Shown in pieces: positions 48,587-60,534 of a stretch of 64,000 nt of DNA. A model generated the notes under the pieces. It was not told where the DNA came from, did not search any database, and saw only the letters and a list, made by a program, of their open reading frames with translations. This stretch comes from Armillaria gallica (taxonomy: Eukaryota; Basidiomycota; Agaricomycetes; Agaricales; Physalacriaceae), in assembly GCA_037576215.1 (NCBI GenBank), contig JBANDB010000001.1:8122001-8186000 (forward strand), written 5' to 3'. The translations under genes were made by a program, and so were the position numbers. Within the stretch, counting starts at the first letter, position 1. Every line of letters begins with the position of its first letter.

Positions 48587-48820
48587 GAAGGGGGATTTCA
48601 ATTCCAATATCTGAGTTCGGAGTTCTTTTGTGGTGCTATACGTTTTTGCTCAGTGCATGATTCGAAATCCCCTCAACTGATGTGGCTTGGAGGGCAGAAT
48701 TGTAGACCAAAGATACATTAGGCACTATGCCTAATCACTGCCAGGCAGAAACATGTCTTGTCAACCTATCACATATGGAGGGACAGCTGGGATTCGATTC
48801 CCCCAGATACAAATTAGTAA
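48587..48820 (+). repeat. tRNA-like module remnants flanking the hAT
   Basis: GGATTTCAATTCC at about 48593 is the right half of the module split by the hAT. A second module has B box GGATTCGATTCC at 48790-48801. Confidence 0.45.
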
Positions 48821-48824
48821 CAAG

Positions 48825-49780
48825 AGAACTGGTTTTTTTAGCACAGCCTTTTCCGGGTGGTGCCAACACATGTGTACTGTGGACAAATTCCTATGTGTCT
48901 AAGCCAATTAGGATATCAGTAAATCTTGGTGCTAGCAAAGAAGTTCAGTATGGAGGTTGCAGGACCTACTTGTACTACCTATTGATGCATGTAGTCTGCA
49001 ATAAAGGAACGATACTTTCATTGAACTCCCTCAAGCAATCACCCACTATAATACTCCAATGACAATAAAGTGTTAAAGCAGCTAGTCAAATCTTTCGACA
49101 CGTCTAGCGACACGTAGATGGCATGAGAATTATCATCATGTGTACACACAGACGCGTCTTCGGATTTGATTTTGGACTTGCCAGCAGACTTGTTGATGAG
49201 CTTGGCCTTTTGGACCCTCTGCCACACCACAGTAACATTGCCTCGATATCCTTCCTGCTGCAAGAAACTGTGCCCAAAGTCGATACTAACAGCGGCAACA
49301 CCGAAATCTTGTTCATGGTCAGCAACAATATACAGGTCAAAATATTTGAGTTACTGGTGGCTGTACAAGCCATCAGAATCAACCGGCTCTGAACCCATTA
49401 TTTACTGTACCTGTAGCTTTCCTTTTCTTTACCATTTACCACTATGTCGACATACTAGGTCTAAACAAGTTGCTCTTTTTGTTCTCTCCCATGCTCAAAC
49501 TCCAACACAAGAAGCTGATCATGACCCTTACTGGGAGGGGTAAGGGATAAAGGACTTGGTACGTGTTGTCTGTGTGGGCTTCCAGACACTTGTTTCCCCA
49601 GTGTTCACGCTTTCTAGACACTTGTCTCTCAAAGACTAAAGTCAATGGTGTAGCATGCAGAGTGCTCTAGGGGCCACACTCTGCTATGAGAACAAGACAG
49701 TCGAATGGATGGGTGTGTAGTTGAACTCAGATATTCATTTTCTCATCAACTGATTGCACTACAGTCCTCTTCCCAGAAAT
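48825..49780. other. Unassigned stretch with a local CpG increase
   Basis: From 49085 to 49280 the CpG level rises and a minus-strand frame at 49039-49263 reads KTLINKSAGKSKIKSEDASV-like sequence, but I do not recognise a family. No terminal repeats were found. Confidence 0.25.
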
Positions 49781-51010
49781 TTCTTCTGATTTGGGGACAT
49801 TCCAGCCAGAGTAAATGTTGGTCAAGGCTTCATGAGTGTTGTACTACCATCGACATTGGGCTGAGACAACAGAGGATTATCCAATGATTAGTCATTTTCT
49901 CATTCCGTTCATCGTTCTATACATTGATCTCTTTCTGGTTTCTCCGAAGAATTGCAAGAAATACCTTGTCCGCACTCTTTTGAATACTCTACCACGAGTA
50001 ATACTGCCTCAGGACAACAAATTGGTGCCCCACTGGCAGTGGTAAGCTATTTTGGCTTTCTATTGTCTTTTCTATGCACTGATACTGTCCATTTTCATTC
50101 TGAAGAAACAGTCACTCCAGCAAAACGAGAGACCTGTTGTACATCATACCGCCATTAATATTACTTCAAGACCAGGAATCATTTGAGTCTCGCAAGTGAA
50201 GGTGAGTGATCATGCATTCCTGTCTTTGTTATATACCCTGATACCCTTTAGGGATTTCGAAAGTGCATGTTTATGCTTCTATTTTGCGCTGAGATGATGA
50301 ATCGGCATCCCATGAGCAGGGGTAGTGAATTTTACATTTTTGCCATCATTCCATACACTGATGTCTTCCTGTTTCTTTCCCAAGACATCATAAATTCCAA
50401 AGAGATGATACACTATCATTTGTATGACCTCAAGACTGATCGTCCTCTCAGAAGCAAGCGTACATGATTCTTCCTCTCTCTTGTTACTTACCTTGACATC
50501 TTCCCATTTCCTTCTCAAGATGACTCATACATTGATCAAGCTACATTGATGTCTTACTTGCTACAGTATATTGTGCCGAGAGATAGATCATCATCCCATG
50601 AGCAAGTGTATGTGAGTTTCCTTACATTGATGTTTTGAGGATCTCTCTTATGATACCAGCAAGATCATGCAGACACCCAGCCCACAATAGAAGTACTGGC
50701 ATTGATTTTGTGCAGAGATGTAAGGTAAATGATTTTTGGTTTCTCCCTTCGTTCTACAGTATGACTTTTTCTGGAATGTTTCTCAAGATGTAGGGACTCC
50801 TGACTAAGCACTGTGTCAATTTTCCCACTTTGATATTGTGCCGAGAGGAATGGGATGACATTCCATGAGTAAAAGTACATGTTCATCTGTTGAAGAGGCT
50901 GATGACTTGCATTTTTAACTTCAAAATGTTGCGTCAATGAACCTTGCGGTGAGGTATACAGTACCATCATGTCAGTGAATGTTTTTCAGCTCGCTTTTTG
51001 TCAGATTCAA
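49780..51010 (+). repeat. Exon/intron-like tandem repeat array C
   Basis: Six units have cores near 50010, 50180, 50290, 50450, 50585 and 50850. They show the same pieces as arrays A and B but facing plus: ATACCGCCATTAATATTAC, GAGATGATGAATCGGCATC, and GAAG|GTGAGTGATC, followed by a 60-70 bp spacer (TTCCATACACTGATGTCTTC...CAAGAC). One frame stays open for 65 codons at 50267-50467 across a unit boundary, but this includes intron-like sequence. Confidence 0.5.
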
Positions 51011-51520
51011 CTTCTCAATGTCCATCTGCTTTATTACACTTGTTTGGGTGTCTTCAGAATAATTCTCTGTAGAGCCCAAGTCATGGTAAGTTGGCCATTT
51101 ATGTACCTTATAAAGCTAAATTTCCCTTCGCAGCTTTAGCTCTGCAAGGATTCATCCTGAGCAAAATGTCCACATTTTTAGCAAAACTAGATCAAGGTGG
51201 TCCTAATTCAAGGTCCATGTTGCCAAGGCCGCCCCATGAGGACCTTCGAAGGCTCTGACTTAGGGGGGTAAGTATCTTTCGTCTTGCATCAATTCCATTA
51301 TGCTCACAATTGAGAATACAGGACACTTTCTCATATTTGAGGCTCAAAATTTGGACACAGGATGTCGACTCTGGTGACAGTAACCAAGTTGTAGGTTTGG
51401 GGTATTTACTTGGTAATTTATGGTGTACTCAGGTTCAAACATGTGTGGTGACAGGATTTCACAGCAGGCGTGGTGATTGGGAAACCCTCTAAGTCAGCTT
51501 GAATATATCAGATATGATGT
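51010..51520. other. Gene-free stretch
   Basis: No gene or terminal repeat recognised. GGACCT/AAGGTCC-type inverted words occur near 51195-51250. Confidence 0.3.
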
Positions 51521-52860
51521 ATTCAGTAGTGCTAGTGCATTATTGAATGTCCCAGGTATTTGATTCCATATATTCAGCTACAGTCTTCTATAGTTTGTGT
51601 TTTTCATCCCTTCTTCTTGCATCAGAAGTATTGCTTGACAACAAAGACCATACTGCTGTATGGTGGTGTACTGGCTAGTTGGATGCCTGGGGTTCAATTC
51701 CCTAGAATATTCATGTTGCATTTCATGTATTCGTTTTAATCCTTATGGGAAAGTGGACCTCGGCGAAGCAAATAATTAATGGCGCTACACCGAAGCCAAG
51801 AGACCTATCATCAATGCTCTTTGATTGATATTACAGACATGAAAAAAGGCTAAAGTACACCATATAGGATATGGTGATGAATTGTTGTTCGCCTGGGGTC
51901 CAATTCCCTAGAGTACGAATATGTGCTAAGCCTCATGTATACTTTTCACATGAGCATACCATGTAATAAGCCATTGCGAGATGGATGTCCACACTGACAT
52001 GTGCAATGTGCTCTAGTCCCCCCTCCATTTTTCAGACACCCTCTGAGTATCTCAATGTATCAGCACTCTGAGAAGATAGGAATGGATGAACCGTGTTGTT
52101 GACAGATTGCTATGGTATTCTCTATCCAGAGGTAGTACAATGGCAGGTTCATACTTCGAACCCTGGGGTTCGATTCCCCAAGTACTTATCACAACTACTC
52201 TACAAATTGTGTATTTTTCAAGAACAGTTTTTCGGTTTCTTTCTAGGGACAATCATACAAGTGTAAATTATTCTTGTCCTCATTCATGAGGATAGTCTAA
52301 CAGCTTGTTGGATATACCACTTGGTTCCGAGGCCAATGTTGGTTTTGTTACAGAAATACTTACATACTCTTGATGTATGGTATAAGTTCTAGGGTCTTCA
52401 TTTGAGCCATGGAGTAGGTTTAACTCCTTATGACAGCATACCTTTTTCCAGTACATGACTTGTAGGGATGAATTCTGAACTTTGTAAGTCATATCCACTG
52501 CAGACCATCCCAATTCCTCGCCAGCCAGCATATGTGCTATCACATGTATTTAGTATAGCGGTGATTCTTCCATGGAGGAAGACTTTGTGTTCGATTCCCC
52601 ATGATACATTGAGAGTTCTCTACAGAAAACCTTTTTTGAGTCACACAATCAGATCTGCAGCCTTCCGTCAAGCAAGAAGTTGATAATCAAATTTCCTCCA
52701 GTTATGCTGAGACTGAACAGGTCTGTTCATCCTGGGATGATGTTCGCAGCTCTTCCGATCCTATTTACATGGAGCACATACTTATTCCTCTACTTGGACA
52801 TGGTGTAATGGCTGTCATCAATGGGCCCAGTCAGGTTTGATTCCCCTAGGCAATTTCTAG
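51520..52860 (+). repeat. tRNA-like module array 3 (seven modules)
   Basis: B boxes lie near 51555, 51691, 51897, 52167, 52417, 52588 and 52834, spaced about 135-270 bp. The 52120-52185 module is the best preserved (GAGGTAGTACAATGGCAGG as A box and TGGGG TTCGATT CCCCA as a perfect 5-bp T-arm), but the acceptor arms do not pair. Downstream of several modules comes a GTACGAATRTGT...TTTTTCAC or TTTTTCAAG tail, as in the other arrays. The array lies directly downstream of NAPE-PLD-like relic 6. Confidence 0.6.
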
Positions 52861-53189
52861 TATACACTCTGTTTTTTTATTCCATGCCACCAAAGGGCAT
52901 AATTGATTGAATATGTGGAAGCACTCAACTCAGTGGAGTTGAAGAAACAGGTTCTACTCGACTCACTAGCGACATATTGAACTTTGATTTCCAGTCGACA
53001 GTACCAGTCCAAGCTCTAATACGTCATATTAGGACTCATCTCGACCTGGTAAAAATTGAAATTTTTAAGATTGGTTAGTGGATATGATCTAACCAAAGGC
53101 CCCCAGATTCCCAGATATGACTGTGACTTATGCTGATACAGATAACTGTATGGCTAACCCATTTGCCTTTGATTCACACTGCAGTGTCT

Positions 53190-55760
53190 ACTATTCAGAT
53201 AGAGTACAGCCAGCAATAATGATCTCGTCTTGGTGACATTGCAGAGAAGAAACTTCTCATTGACTATACGAACCGTCTTACTCTTCGTTGGCTCCATGGT
53301 CTCCACTGTCATCAGGATACACAGCCTAAATGAGAATGAGCATAGGGAAAAAAGGAAAAAAGGATGACTCACCACCAATGCATAGCAACTCTCATCTTGA
53401 AGATGCAAACACTATCCTGCAGTGCACAATATATAGTTGACCTGAACGAAATCAGCCAATGAAACACAAACAAGCACTGCATGTACTCGCTACCGCTGCA
53501 TGGAGAATCCTATATTTTAGCTTAAAATATTGAATTCTATAACTATTTATTTTTTCAATATACTAGACCAAAATATTGAGATAATATTTTTAATATATTT
53601 GTGATATTTGAGAAATTTCCAATATTTTTTCAATAAACAAGAATATTCAAATAATATTCAAAATAATCTTTCAATATTCCAGCATGGAAGTTGAAAAAAA
53701 TAAATAGTTATAGAATTCAATATTTTAAGCTAAAATATTAGATTCTCCATGCAGTGTACCAGATCAAATCTGCCAAACCACTCTCCAATCTCTTTGAATG
53801 TCAGCCACAGCAGCCATTCCTCCTCCTTACCTTCTCCATGTTCGATGGATAGATAGACAGCACCACCAATGGAGTGCACCCTCCAGCATGAATCTCTCCC
53901 TGATGGAATTGCCCCAACCGGTGAAAAGCTGGGCCAGTTACAAGTCGATGTGAGGGACGTTCCGGGTCTCTCCGCACGTTCGACGCTCCACTGATTGTGT
54001 GTATGAGAGCGTGCCTTGGATACCCCCGCTATTTAATACGCCTGTCATTGCCTTGGCGAGCGATGTGCGGTGCACGTATCACTTGAAAGAGTGTGGATAT
54101 GTTGCATATCAGGCCAGGAAGGCTAAGCACGCGATGGAGCTGAGGAGGATGGCACTTGCTTGGCTAATGACGATGACATACTCTACAGGCTAGAAGCTCA
54201 AGACAGGTGGGTCGAACAGGATCCTCGTATCTCTCCCCCCCGGAAACTCGATGATTATACATAAACAAGCATGGCCAAACCACGTTGCTTTGATGTTCGT
54301 CAATGCATCATGATCCGCCATGCATCACGTCGGTATCCAGAGAGAAATCCAGACAAGAGGTTTGTTGTGAAAAAATGGACGAGCTATCCAACGATCAAAA
54401 ACGGAAAGACATGAATCCCATAGCAAAAGTCTGCACCATATTTATCGCATCCTTCTCCTCATTCCTCCGCTAGCTTGGCCACGGTGTCTCGAAGTATATT
54501 TGATTGTCTATGAAAGACGTGCCGGGCATCTCCACGCCTCGAGCGTCCCACTAGCCTTGTGTATGCGCAATATCCCTCAGCAAGCGTATCACGAGGATGG
54601 CGCACGGGTGGGTGCACCTGAATGGGGTGGTTAAACTCAGGATGGGTGTCTATGCTAGAAGTGGGTTAGCGTACAACGGGATTGAGGAGGATGGCGCGTA
54701 CTGGTCATAATGGTCATGCTAGGGATGTCATCAGCCGCACAGGCCGCCCACTAAAAGGGCGACTGCATACCCCTCATGTATGTCGCCAATCTTCCACGTT
54801 GGCTCAGTGTACCTCTTCGTGCTGAGGGACTGGCTAGGCGAACATCTCTCACTGAACACAGGATCGAAGATCCCTTTGCGTCTCTCCCAAGCCAACCGAC
54901 AAACGGCACTTTGACGAGGAAACATCACCTTGATTTGGCCCCGATGGTCCTCTTCTGTACTCCGCGTCGGAGTCCTCAAGTTGGTACCACTTAGAGTAAG
55001 GTGGGGCTGTTACGCATGACGAAGATGTGCGATGGGCAGATGCGACGGGATACAGGAGGATGACGGGTACTGGTCATAACAGTTATGCCAACAAGAACAT
55101 CAGATGAACAACGAGCTGCTCACCGAGATGACGACTGAATCGACCTCTGAATTCTTCAATCTTACGCGCCGGCCCGGTGTCCTTCTTTGGGCCAAGAGGT
55201 TAACTACGTCAGGATCTGTCACTGCATTCAGGGTCGAACAGCACCTTGTGCCTCTCCCTAGTGAAGCGACGAACGGCAGCTCGACTGGGAAACACGTGTA
55301 GCCCAACCATGTTGCCTTGATCTCGCTTTGATGCTCCTCTTCTATGGCTCACGTCGGTGTTCTCACGGGAATCCCAGTAGTTCCGACTTTCGGTAAGGCA
55401 TGCATTTTGCGCAAAGCTTGGGTGAACTATCAAACGATTAGCGAGGAAAGACCAGGAGCACAAACACGCACCATATTCAGCATATCCATCCTCCCCTTCG
55501 CTCTCCAGCTCGGCCAAGGATTCTGGAACCATACTGGCTTGTCAGAAGCTGGGCGACCTCCTTTCTCTTTCTTGTCTTCATCACCGTCACAGATGGCGGC
55601 GGTCGAGAGCATAGCTTAAGATAAATATGTGCTAAGTCTTCGGTCGCTTTTATAGAAAGGAGCGGCATACGTACCGATTCAAAAGTCGATTCCTCATATA
55701 CATGGTAGGAAGGAATGCGCAAGAGGTCCGGCAACAATGACATACACGCAGCCGATGACG
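53190..55760 (-). pseudogene. NAPE-PLD-like relic 6, three stacked partial copies
   Basis: The minus strand starts with MSLLPDLLRIPSYHVYEEST (55743), then DGDEDKKEKGGRPASDKPVW and FQNPWPSWRAKGRMDMLNM before an intron donor. First-strand motifs follow at 55300 (EIKATWLGYTCFPVELPF), 54960 (GQIKVMFPR, then IFDPVFSERCSPSQSLSTKR) and 54290 (NIKATWFGHACL). HxHxDH-equivalent stretches are HNCYDQYP (55065) and HDHYDQYA (54700). Near 53280 a C-terminal MTVETMEPTKSK piece is left. FDPVFSERCSPSQ is a clear family signature. Frameshifts separate the blocks. The 3' end (53.2-53.8 kb) is CpG-poor and the 5' part CpG-rich, marking the edge of the decayed domain. A MITE sits at 53496-53754. Confidence 0.65.
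53496..53754. mobile_element. AT-rich hairpin MITE
   Basis: Long inverted ends of about 60 bp begin CTGCATGGAGAATC and continue TATATTTTAGCTTAAAATAT. The 259-bp element can fold almost end to end and contains many ATATT words between the arms. A target duplication is unclear (TACC near both ends). It interrupts the C-terminal half of relic 6. Confidence 0.75.
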
Positions 55761-55789
55761 TATCCCAGAATGACAGGGTTCTGGCCCTT

Positions 55790-56372
55790 TCCGTGGGACA
55801 ACGTACTTCTATATTTAGATCTTACTGGTCCTTCGTAATGGTACGTGTTTCAGCGCGACTTCTTTATTTTACCACCATCTCCGCTACCTTTTAAATGCTT
55901 CACTATGGTGAATAACTCAATAACGATGATTTGTGCTCCTATCACTGTCTTTGAATCCCTCGAAAGCTTCAGGAATGCTGGATGATCCCTTTTTGCATAT
56001 CACTCATTGCATCGATGCGAATTACGTTCCATTGATATACATCTCTACACTTTCACGCGAACAACAAATCATCTCCTGCCGTCTTTCTCTCTTGGCATAA
56101 AGTCGAAAGCCAGGCCAAGCCCTAAAATGCGCCCTAAGAAGCCAAGGTTTCCAAGGTCGCTTGGCCGCCCAAGACTTTCAGCATTGCCCAGCGTCGTTTC
56201 ACCGCTCATTCCTCCTCTCCCGTCTTCCCACTTATACAAAATATGACGGATTTACGATAAACGCGCTGTTGTGCATGCTGTCCTGCTACAGCATGCTCCA
56301 TTTCCCTGACGTAGTAGACAGTAGACTATAAAGTCTCTCTTGCAGAACAAGATCTGTTTGTCCTCGTTACAA
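55790..56372. promoter_or_regulatory. Upstream region of DUF4436 gene B
   Basis: TATAAAGTCTC at 56328-56338, 35-45 bp before the ATG at 56373, matches the element upstream of gene A. The rest shows no coding region apart from short frames and an AAGGTTTCCAAGGTCGCTTGG palindromic area near 56145. Confidence 0.4.
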
Positions 56373-58031
56373 ATGGCTAGCCGTCGAAGCCCGTCAAGAG
56401 TTCTCTGTTGCTTCCTTACCTCTGTGTCTTTCGTCATCATGGTTCCAACCTTATGGATTAATCTTGTTCTGAGGCTACCACCCCGTAGTACTAGCGGCAT
56501 ATCTAATACTACCGTGAAGGATTTGGGATCAAAGTCCACAAACAGAACTGTAAGTCTCAGCGCTCATTCAGTGATATACAACTCTCATACTACCGGAAGA
56601 TCATTCTCCAAGCTAATGTCATCTCAGCCGATATCCTTCAAACCACCATGGTTACGGAGTGGTCCATCATCTGGGATACATGCGTAAACTCCGACACAAA
56701 TAATAATTGTACGGCAGTCAATATCTTCTTTGACACGTGAGCCTTTCTCGAATGATTATCGAAGAATACAATGTATTTAATATGATCCATTTCTCAGGAT
56801 TTTTTCTCCGTCGGATCCAAGACATGGTAATGGACCCTACAGTAACAACAGGCCTACAGATCCTATCTTTCTATGGAACGCTACTTACTTCGGGCAGGGA
56901 CTTGTCAATTTTGACAGCAATAGTCTCACTTTCCGTGCCGAGCTAACCATTTTCACGGATGATGTTTCCTACCTCAGCGCTTACCCGTTTGACAGGTATG
57001 TCCTTCTAGCTGGGAAAGTATCCCGGTTTGACACAATTAACCCTGGGCATTTCAGTTACTATGCAGACGTAGTCGTATCTGCTCAAGATGTGTTGACAAA
57101 CGATTCAGTTTCTGTAGACCTGTCAACATCATATGGACTCATCACGTACGTTTACGTTTTGCTTCTGATTTATCTACCTGACAGGACCTCATTGAGCGGC
57201 ATCGAAACTACAACTGACGCTGTGGAGTACTCCCTGTCACAGTCTACGGATGAATCGGTCTTTCTGCAAGGTTTACAAGGAGCCATCCATATATACATGA
57301 ACCTTCGGCGCAGCCCCCTTGTTATCGCATACTGTCTCGTCATCACCATTACATTTTGTCTGTCTTTTTGCCATAGACTTCCATCCACATATTGACCTTG
57401 TATCCATACATGTATAGGGATGGTCACTCTCGTGATCTGTCTGATCATGATCGCAACTGTCTTCTTTGGCTTCCGACAACGGAATGAGATCGTTGTAGTG
57501 CCTATTGGGACCGTGTTTGCATTCACCCAACTGCGAGCATCCATGCCTGGAGCTCCGGACGGTTTTGGTACGTCGTTTTTCTTTCTCTATGTGCATTGAT
57601 TCAAACTCCAATCCATCCAGGTGATATTCTTGGTACGTCTTGCTTCATGTAAGTTTCGTTCCGCTGATTTACATCTTTAAAACACAGACTTCGCTGGGCT
57701 ACTACCATGCTGTGTCCTTCTGTCAATCTCCGTACGTACATCGCATTTCTGTGATCCAAATACTTTACCTTTTGGATCATAGGCGATCACAATGGTTGGC
57801 ATTTACTTGTTTGCCGACCCAGATGATCCATCTCGTAGAACATTTGCTTGGAGCGAATTGAGTACGTTTTGTCAAGACTCCGATGAAATTATACTTAATG
57901 AGCGGACAGAAGGTGCTCTGTGTTATTATATCGACAACATTTGGGACACGTCCAAAGATTGGGCATGGCGTGCTCAATTTCGCATACTATCAGGTTGGAA
58001 CCAGAAGAGAGTCTTGCAATATGAATGTTGA
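56373..58031 (+). CDS. DUF4436-type membrane protein, gene B (nine exons, intact)
   Basis: Exons 56373-56549, 56600-56736, 56798-56995, 57056-57145, 57185-57357, 57418-57567, 57621-57632 (12 nt), 57688-57731 and 57783-58031 sum to 410 codons with no stop. Exon order, phases and the 12-, 44- and 150-nt exons are identical to gene A, so they are true paralogues. It has an N-terminal anchor (VLCCFLTSVSFVIMVPTLWI), an extracytoplasmic domain ending YPFDSYY, membrane segments LVIAYCLVITITF/W and MVTLVICLIMIATVFFGFRQ, then FAFTQLRASMPGAPDGFG, and a final segment LLPCCVLLSISAITMVGIYL. Function is unknown for DUF4436. The tail ends AWRAQFRILSGWNQKRVLQY, close to the gene A tail. It is likely expressed in normal chromatin, since CpG is retained. 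Confidence 0.82.
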
Positions 58032-58435
58032 GACTCCTGTATTGTCTCCAAATCTGCGCTTGAGCAATATAACCCCACCAAGTATGGCTGCAGTGCCGAA
58101 GAACCTTGCCTTGGCAGTGGACCCGTACAGATTCAGGATGTACCGTATATGCTATAAGTAAAGGAGCCAACACAATTGTAGAATACTGCGTGTGGCTATA
58201 ATCCAACATCCATCCCGTGTAGTAACGTCGAGCGGAGCGGCGAGAAGATTGAATTCCGGATAATCACTTTTCTTCTGCCGCACATATTCATGCTCCTCAT
58301 ACTGTAGCACGGCGAATTTCAAAGTGAAACCCTCGAGAAACACATTGTTACCTATACATTATCTGTCCTCTTCAGCTGATGTGGTATAATCACTTATCTT
58401 TTATTAGCGAGATTTGCGAATTAGAGTATTCGAGG
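58032..58435. other. Downstream flank of gene B with a decayed tRNA-like module
   Basis: At 58370-58430 GATGTGGTATAATCACTTATC resembles the A-box half of the 39.2-kb module, but the B-box half is lost. No other feature is visible. Confidence 0.35.
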
Positions 58436-58439
58436 TAAT

Positions 58440-60180
58440 GAATGAGAAAACGAATACCCAAGTCAAACCCGAATCGAGAATGAGGATGTCCAAAAGTGAA
58501 GTTCTAACTACATAGAGGGATGCGGTAATGTACTGCACGAGAGTGCAATGCACTTTGAAGAATGAAGAGAATGAGAACACCGGCAAAAATGCGAACAAAT
58601 GGACCCACACCCAACATACCACCGCCACCTTCGCCCTGGTATCCTTAAGATAGACATGCTATCGAATTGTATAGCGGACATGAACAATTTTGACTGATGT
58701 GCTCTGGAAGGACGTGAGACAAAGAAACACAAAAGAAAGCTACACGTACCCAATCTTGATCATCGCCAGATAGAAGCCACCAAAATGCTCCCGAATGTCG
58801 CTGAACGCGGAACACAATAGCTCTCCGACTCGCCATCTCCATATTGGACGGATCTATCGTCAGTATCACCAGCGAAATACATTTGAGTTCCTTCACCCTC
58901 GATAGTCCAGATCGACCAGAGAGTATAATCGAGCAAATAAAGGTTAACAATCAGCGGAGCGGGAAGAGGACGGTGTGTGTTGATCGACAAGGATGACATA
59001 CTGGACGAACTGAAAGACTGGCTGGACAATCAGTAACCATGTGTTGCTAGTCGAACAGTACCCTCGTATCTCTCAGTGGCGACGCAGTAAACAGGAACGT
59101 GGCAAGGAACTGTGTATGTGTCAACAGCAAAGAATCCCGAACCACGCTGTCTTGATGTTCGTCGATGCCTCTGCCGTGCCTCACGTAGGTGTCTTGAGAG
59201 GAAACCGACTTGTGGGTTTCTGTGAAAAGAAATTGCCCAGGCTATCCAACGATGAGCGACAAAAACTCACGAGTCCTAGGGCACAAAAACGCATCGTTCT
59301 CAGTATATCTGTCTTTTCATTCATCCTCTAGCCCGGTCACAGATTCTTGAACGAAACTCGCTTGTCTTCGAAAAACGTGCTGGTATCTCCAATGCATCGA
59401 GCATCCTAAAACTTGAGCATATGCGCGCGTAATCATAAGTGCGATGGGCAGGTCCATTAATGGCGTGTAATGGATGCAATGGTTAATCTAACAAGAAAAT
59501 CAGCCTCGCCAAAAGCTAATAAAAAGCTACTCACAAAGATGACGACTGAATTCGCATCCATGTCCGGTATATTCTCAGGCTTGCGGCTTGGTGTACCTCT
59601 CCGGACGGAGGAGCTGGCTAGGCTAGAATCTTATATCTCCCGTTGAACACAGGGCCGAACAGAACACTCGCACCTCGCATTGTGAACCAACAAATGGCAT
59701 CTCGACGAGGAAACACGTGCGGTCCGACTGCATCATCTTGATCGCGCTTGAAGTTCCTCTTATGGATCTCAGGTCCGTGGCCTCACTGGAATCCCAGTCG
59801 TTCCTACTTAGGGTAAGTAACGTGGGGCTGTTGGTGTGACATAGGTGAGCTATCCAATGGTTAGTGACGAAAGAGGAGTAAAAACACGCATCATACCAGC
59901 ACATCCATCCTTCCCTTCATCCTCGGATTCTCCATCGATGCTGATTTATCAGAGGTCCAATGTGCTGGGCGGTGGGCAACCGCTTTTCTCGTTGTTGTTG
60001 TCGTCAACAAGACAAATCGCGGCGGTCGAAAGCATGGCTGCAGAGATACATTTGCTCAGACTTTAAGCTGAAATTATAGAAAAAAGCGGTGTACATACCA
60101 ATTTATATCCTAGGTCTGCAAATACGTGGACATGCGCAAGTGGCCTGGCAGTAATGACGTATGTCCATCAAGGTTCGGCC
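58440..60180 (-). pseudogene. NAPE-PLD-like relic 7, two partial copies
   Basis: The minus strand carries an N-terminal block near 60160-59960; AIKMMQSDRTCFLVEMPF near 59730 as first strand motif; a second copy with NIKTAWFG near 59145; an SLVDLDYRG.. remnant near 58900 in place of LWSSWTIEG; and F.DIREHFGGFYLAMIKIGYV near 58770, the E.G..FG.FDLA.IPIG landmark. The arrangement (N-terminal half followed by a second copy) is the same as relic 3, its duplicate. CpG is retained, but stops are frequent. Confidence 0.58.
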
Positions 60181-60534
60181 GCGATGCCGGTCCGTCCATG
60201 CCAGCACTTTCCAACTCTTCGACTAGTTGTCTCAACAGCTAGTAACTTAGCGGACGGCTGCATAGTGATAACTGTAATATTCTGCTATATCCACATCACC
60301 TTGCAGCAAGCAAAGATATCCAGGCGCAGCTCTCGGTCCTCGCTTACTTCAAGTCTATTGACTATTCCCACTTCGGATTCAAGAAAATTAGGCTAAGGCG
60401 TAGCCTTCTTCATTCATCTCAGCTATTGGTTACTTTCGTGGTTAGTGCTTAACGTTCTCAGTGCCTACGTCTGAATTTCCTCTCACGCAGGCGCAGTACG
60501 TTTTATATAGTTCGTCGTTGCGTCTCAGATGAGC

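Noticed and set aside
50267..50467. 66-codon plus-strand frame as a gene
   Set aside because: It spans two units of array C including intron-like sequence; open by chance.
52120..52185. Possible functional tRNA gene
   Set aside because: The T-arm is perfect and the A box good, but the acceptor stem cannot pair and the anticodon arm is not convincing. Treated as a tRNA-like repeat.
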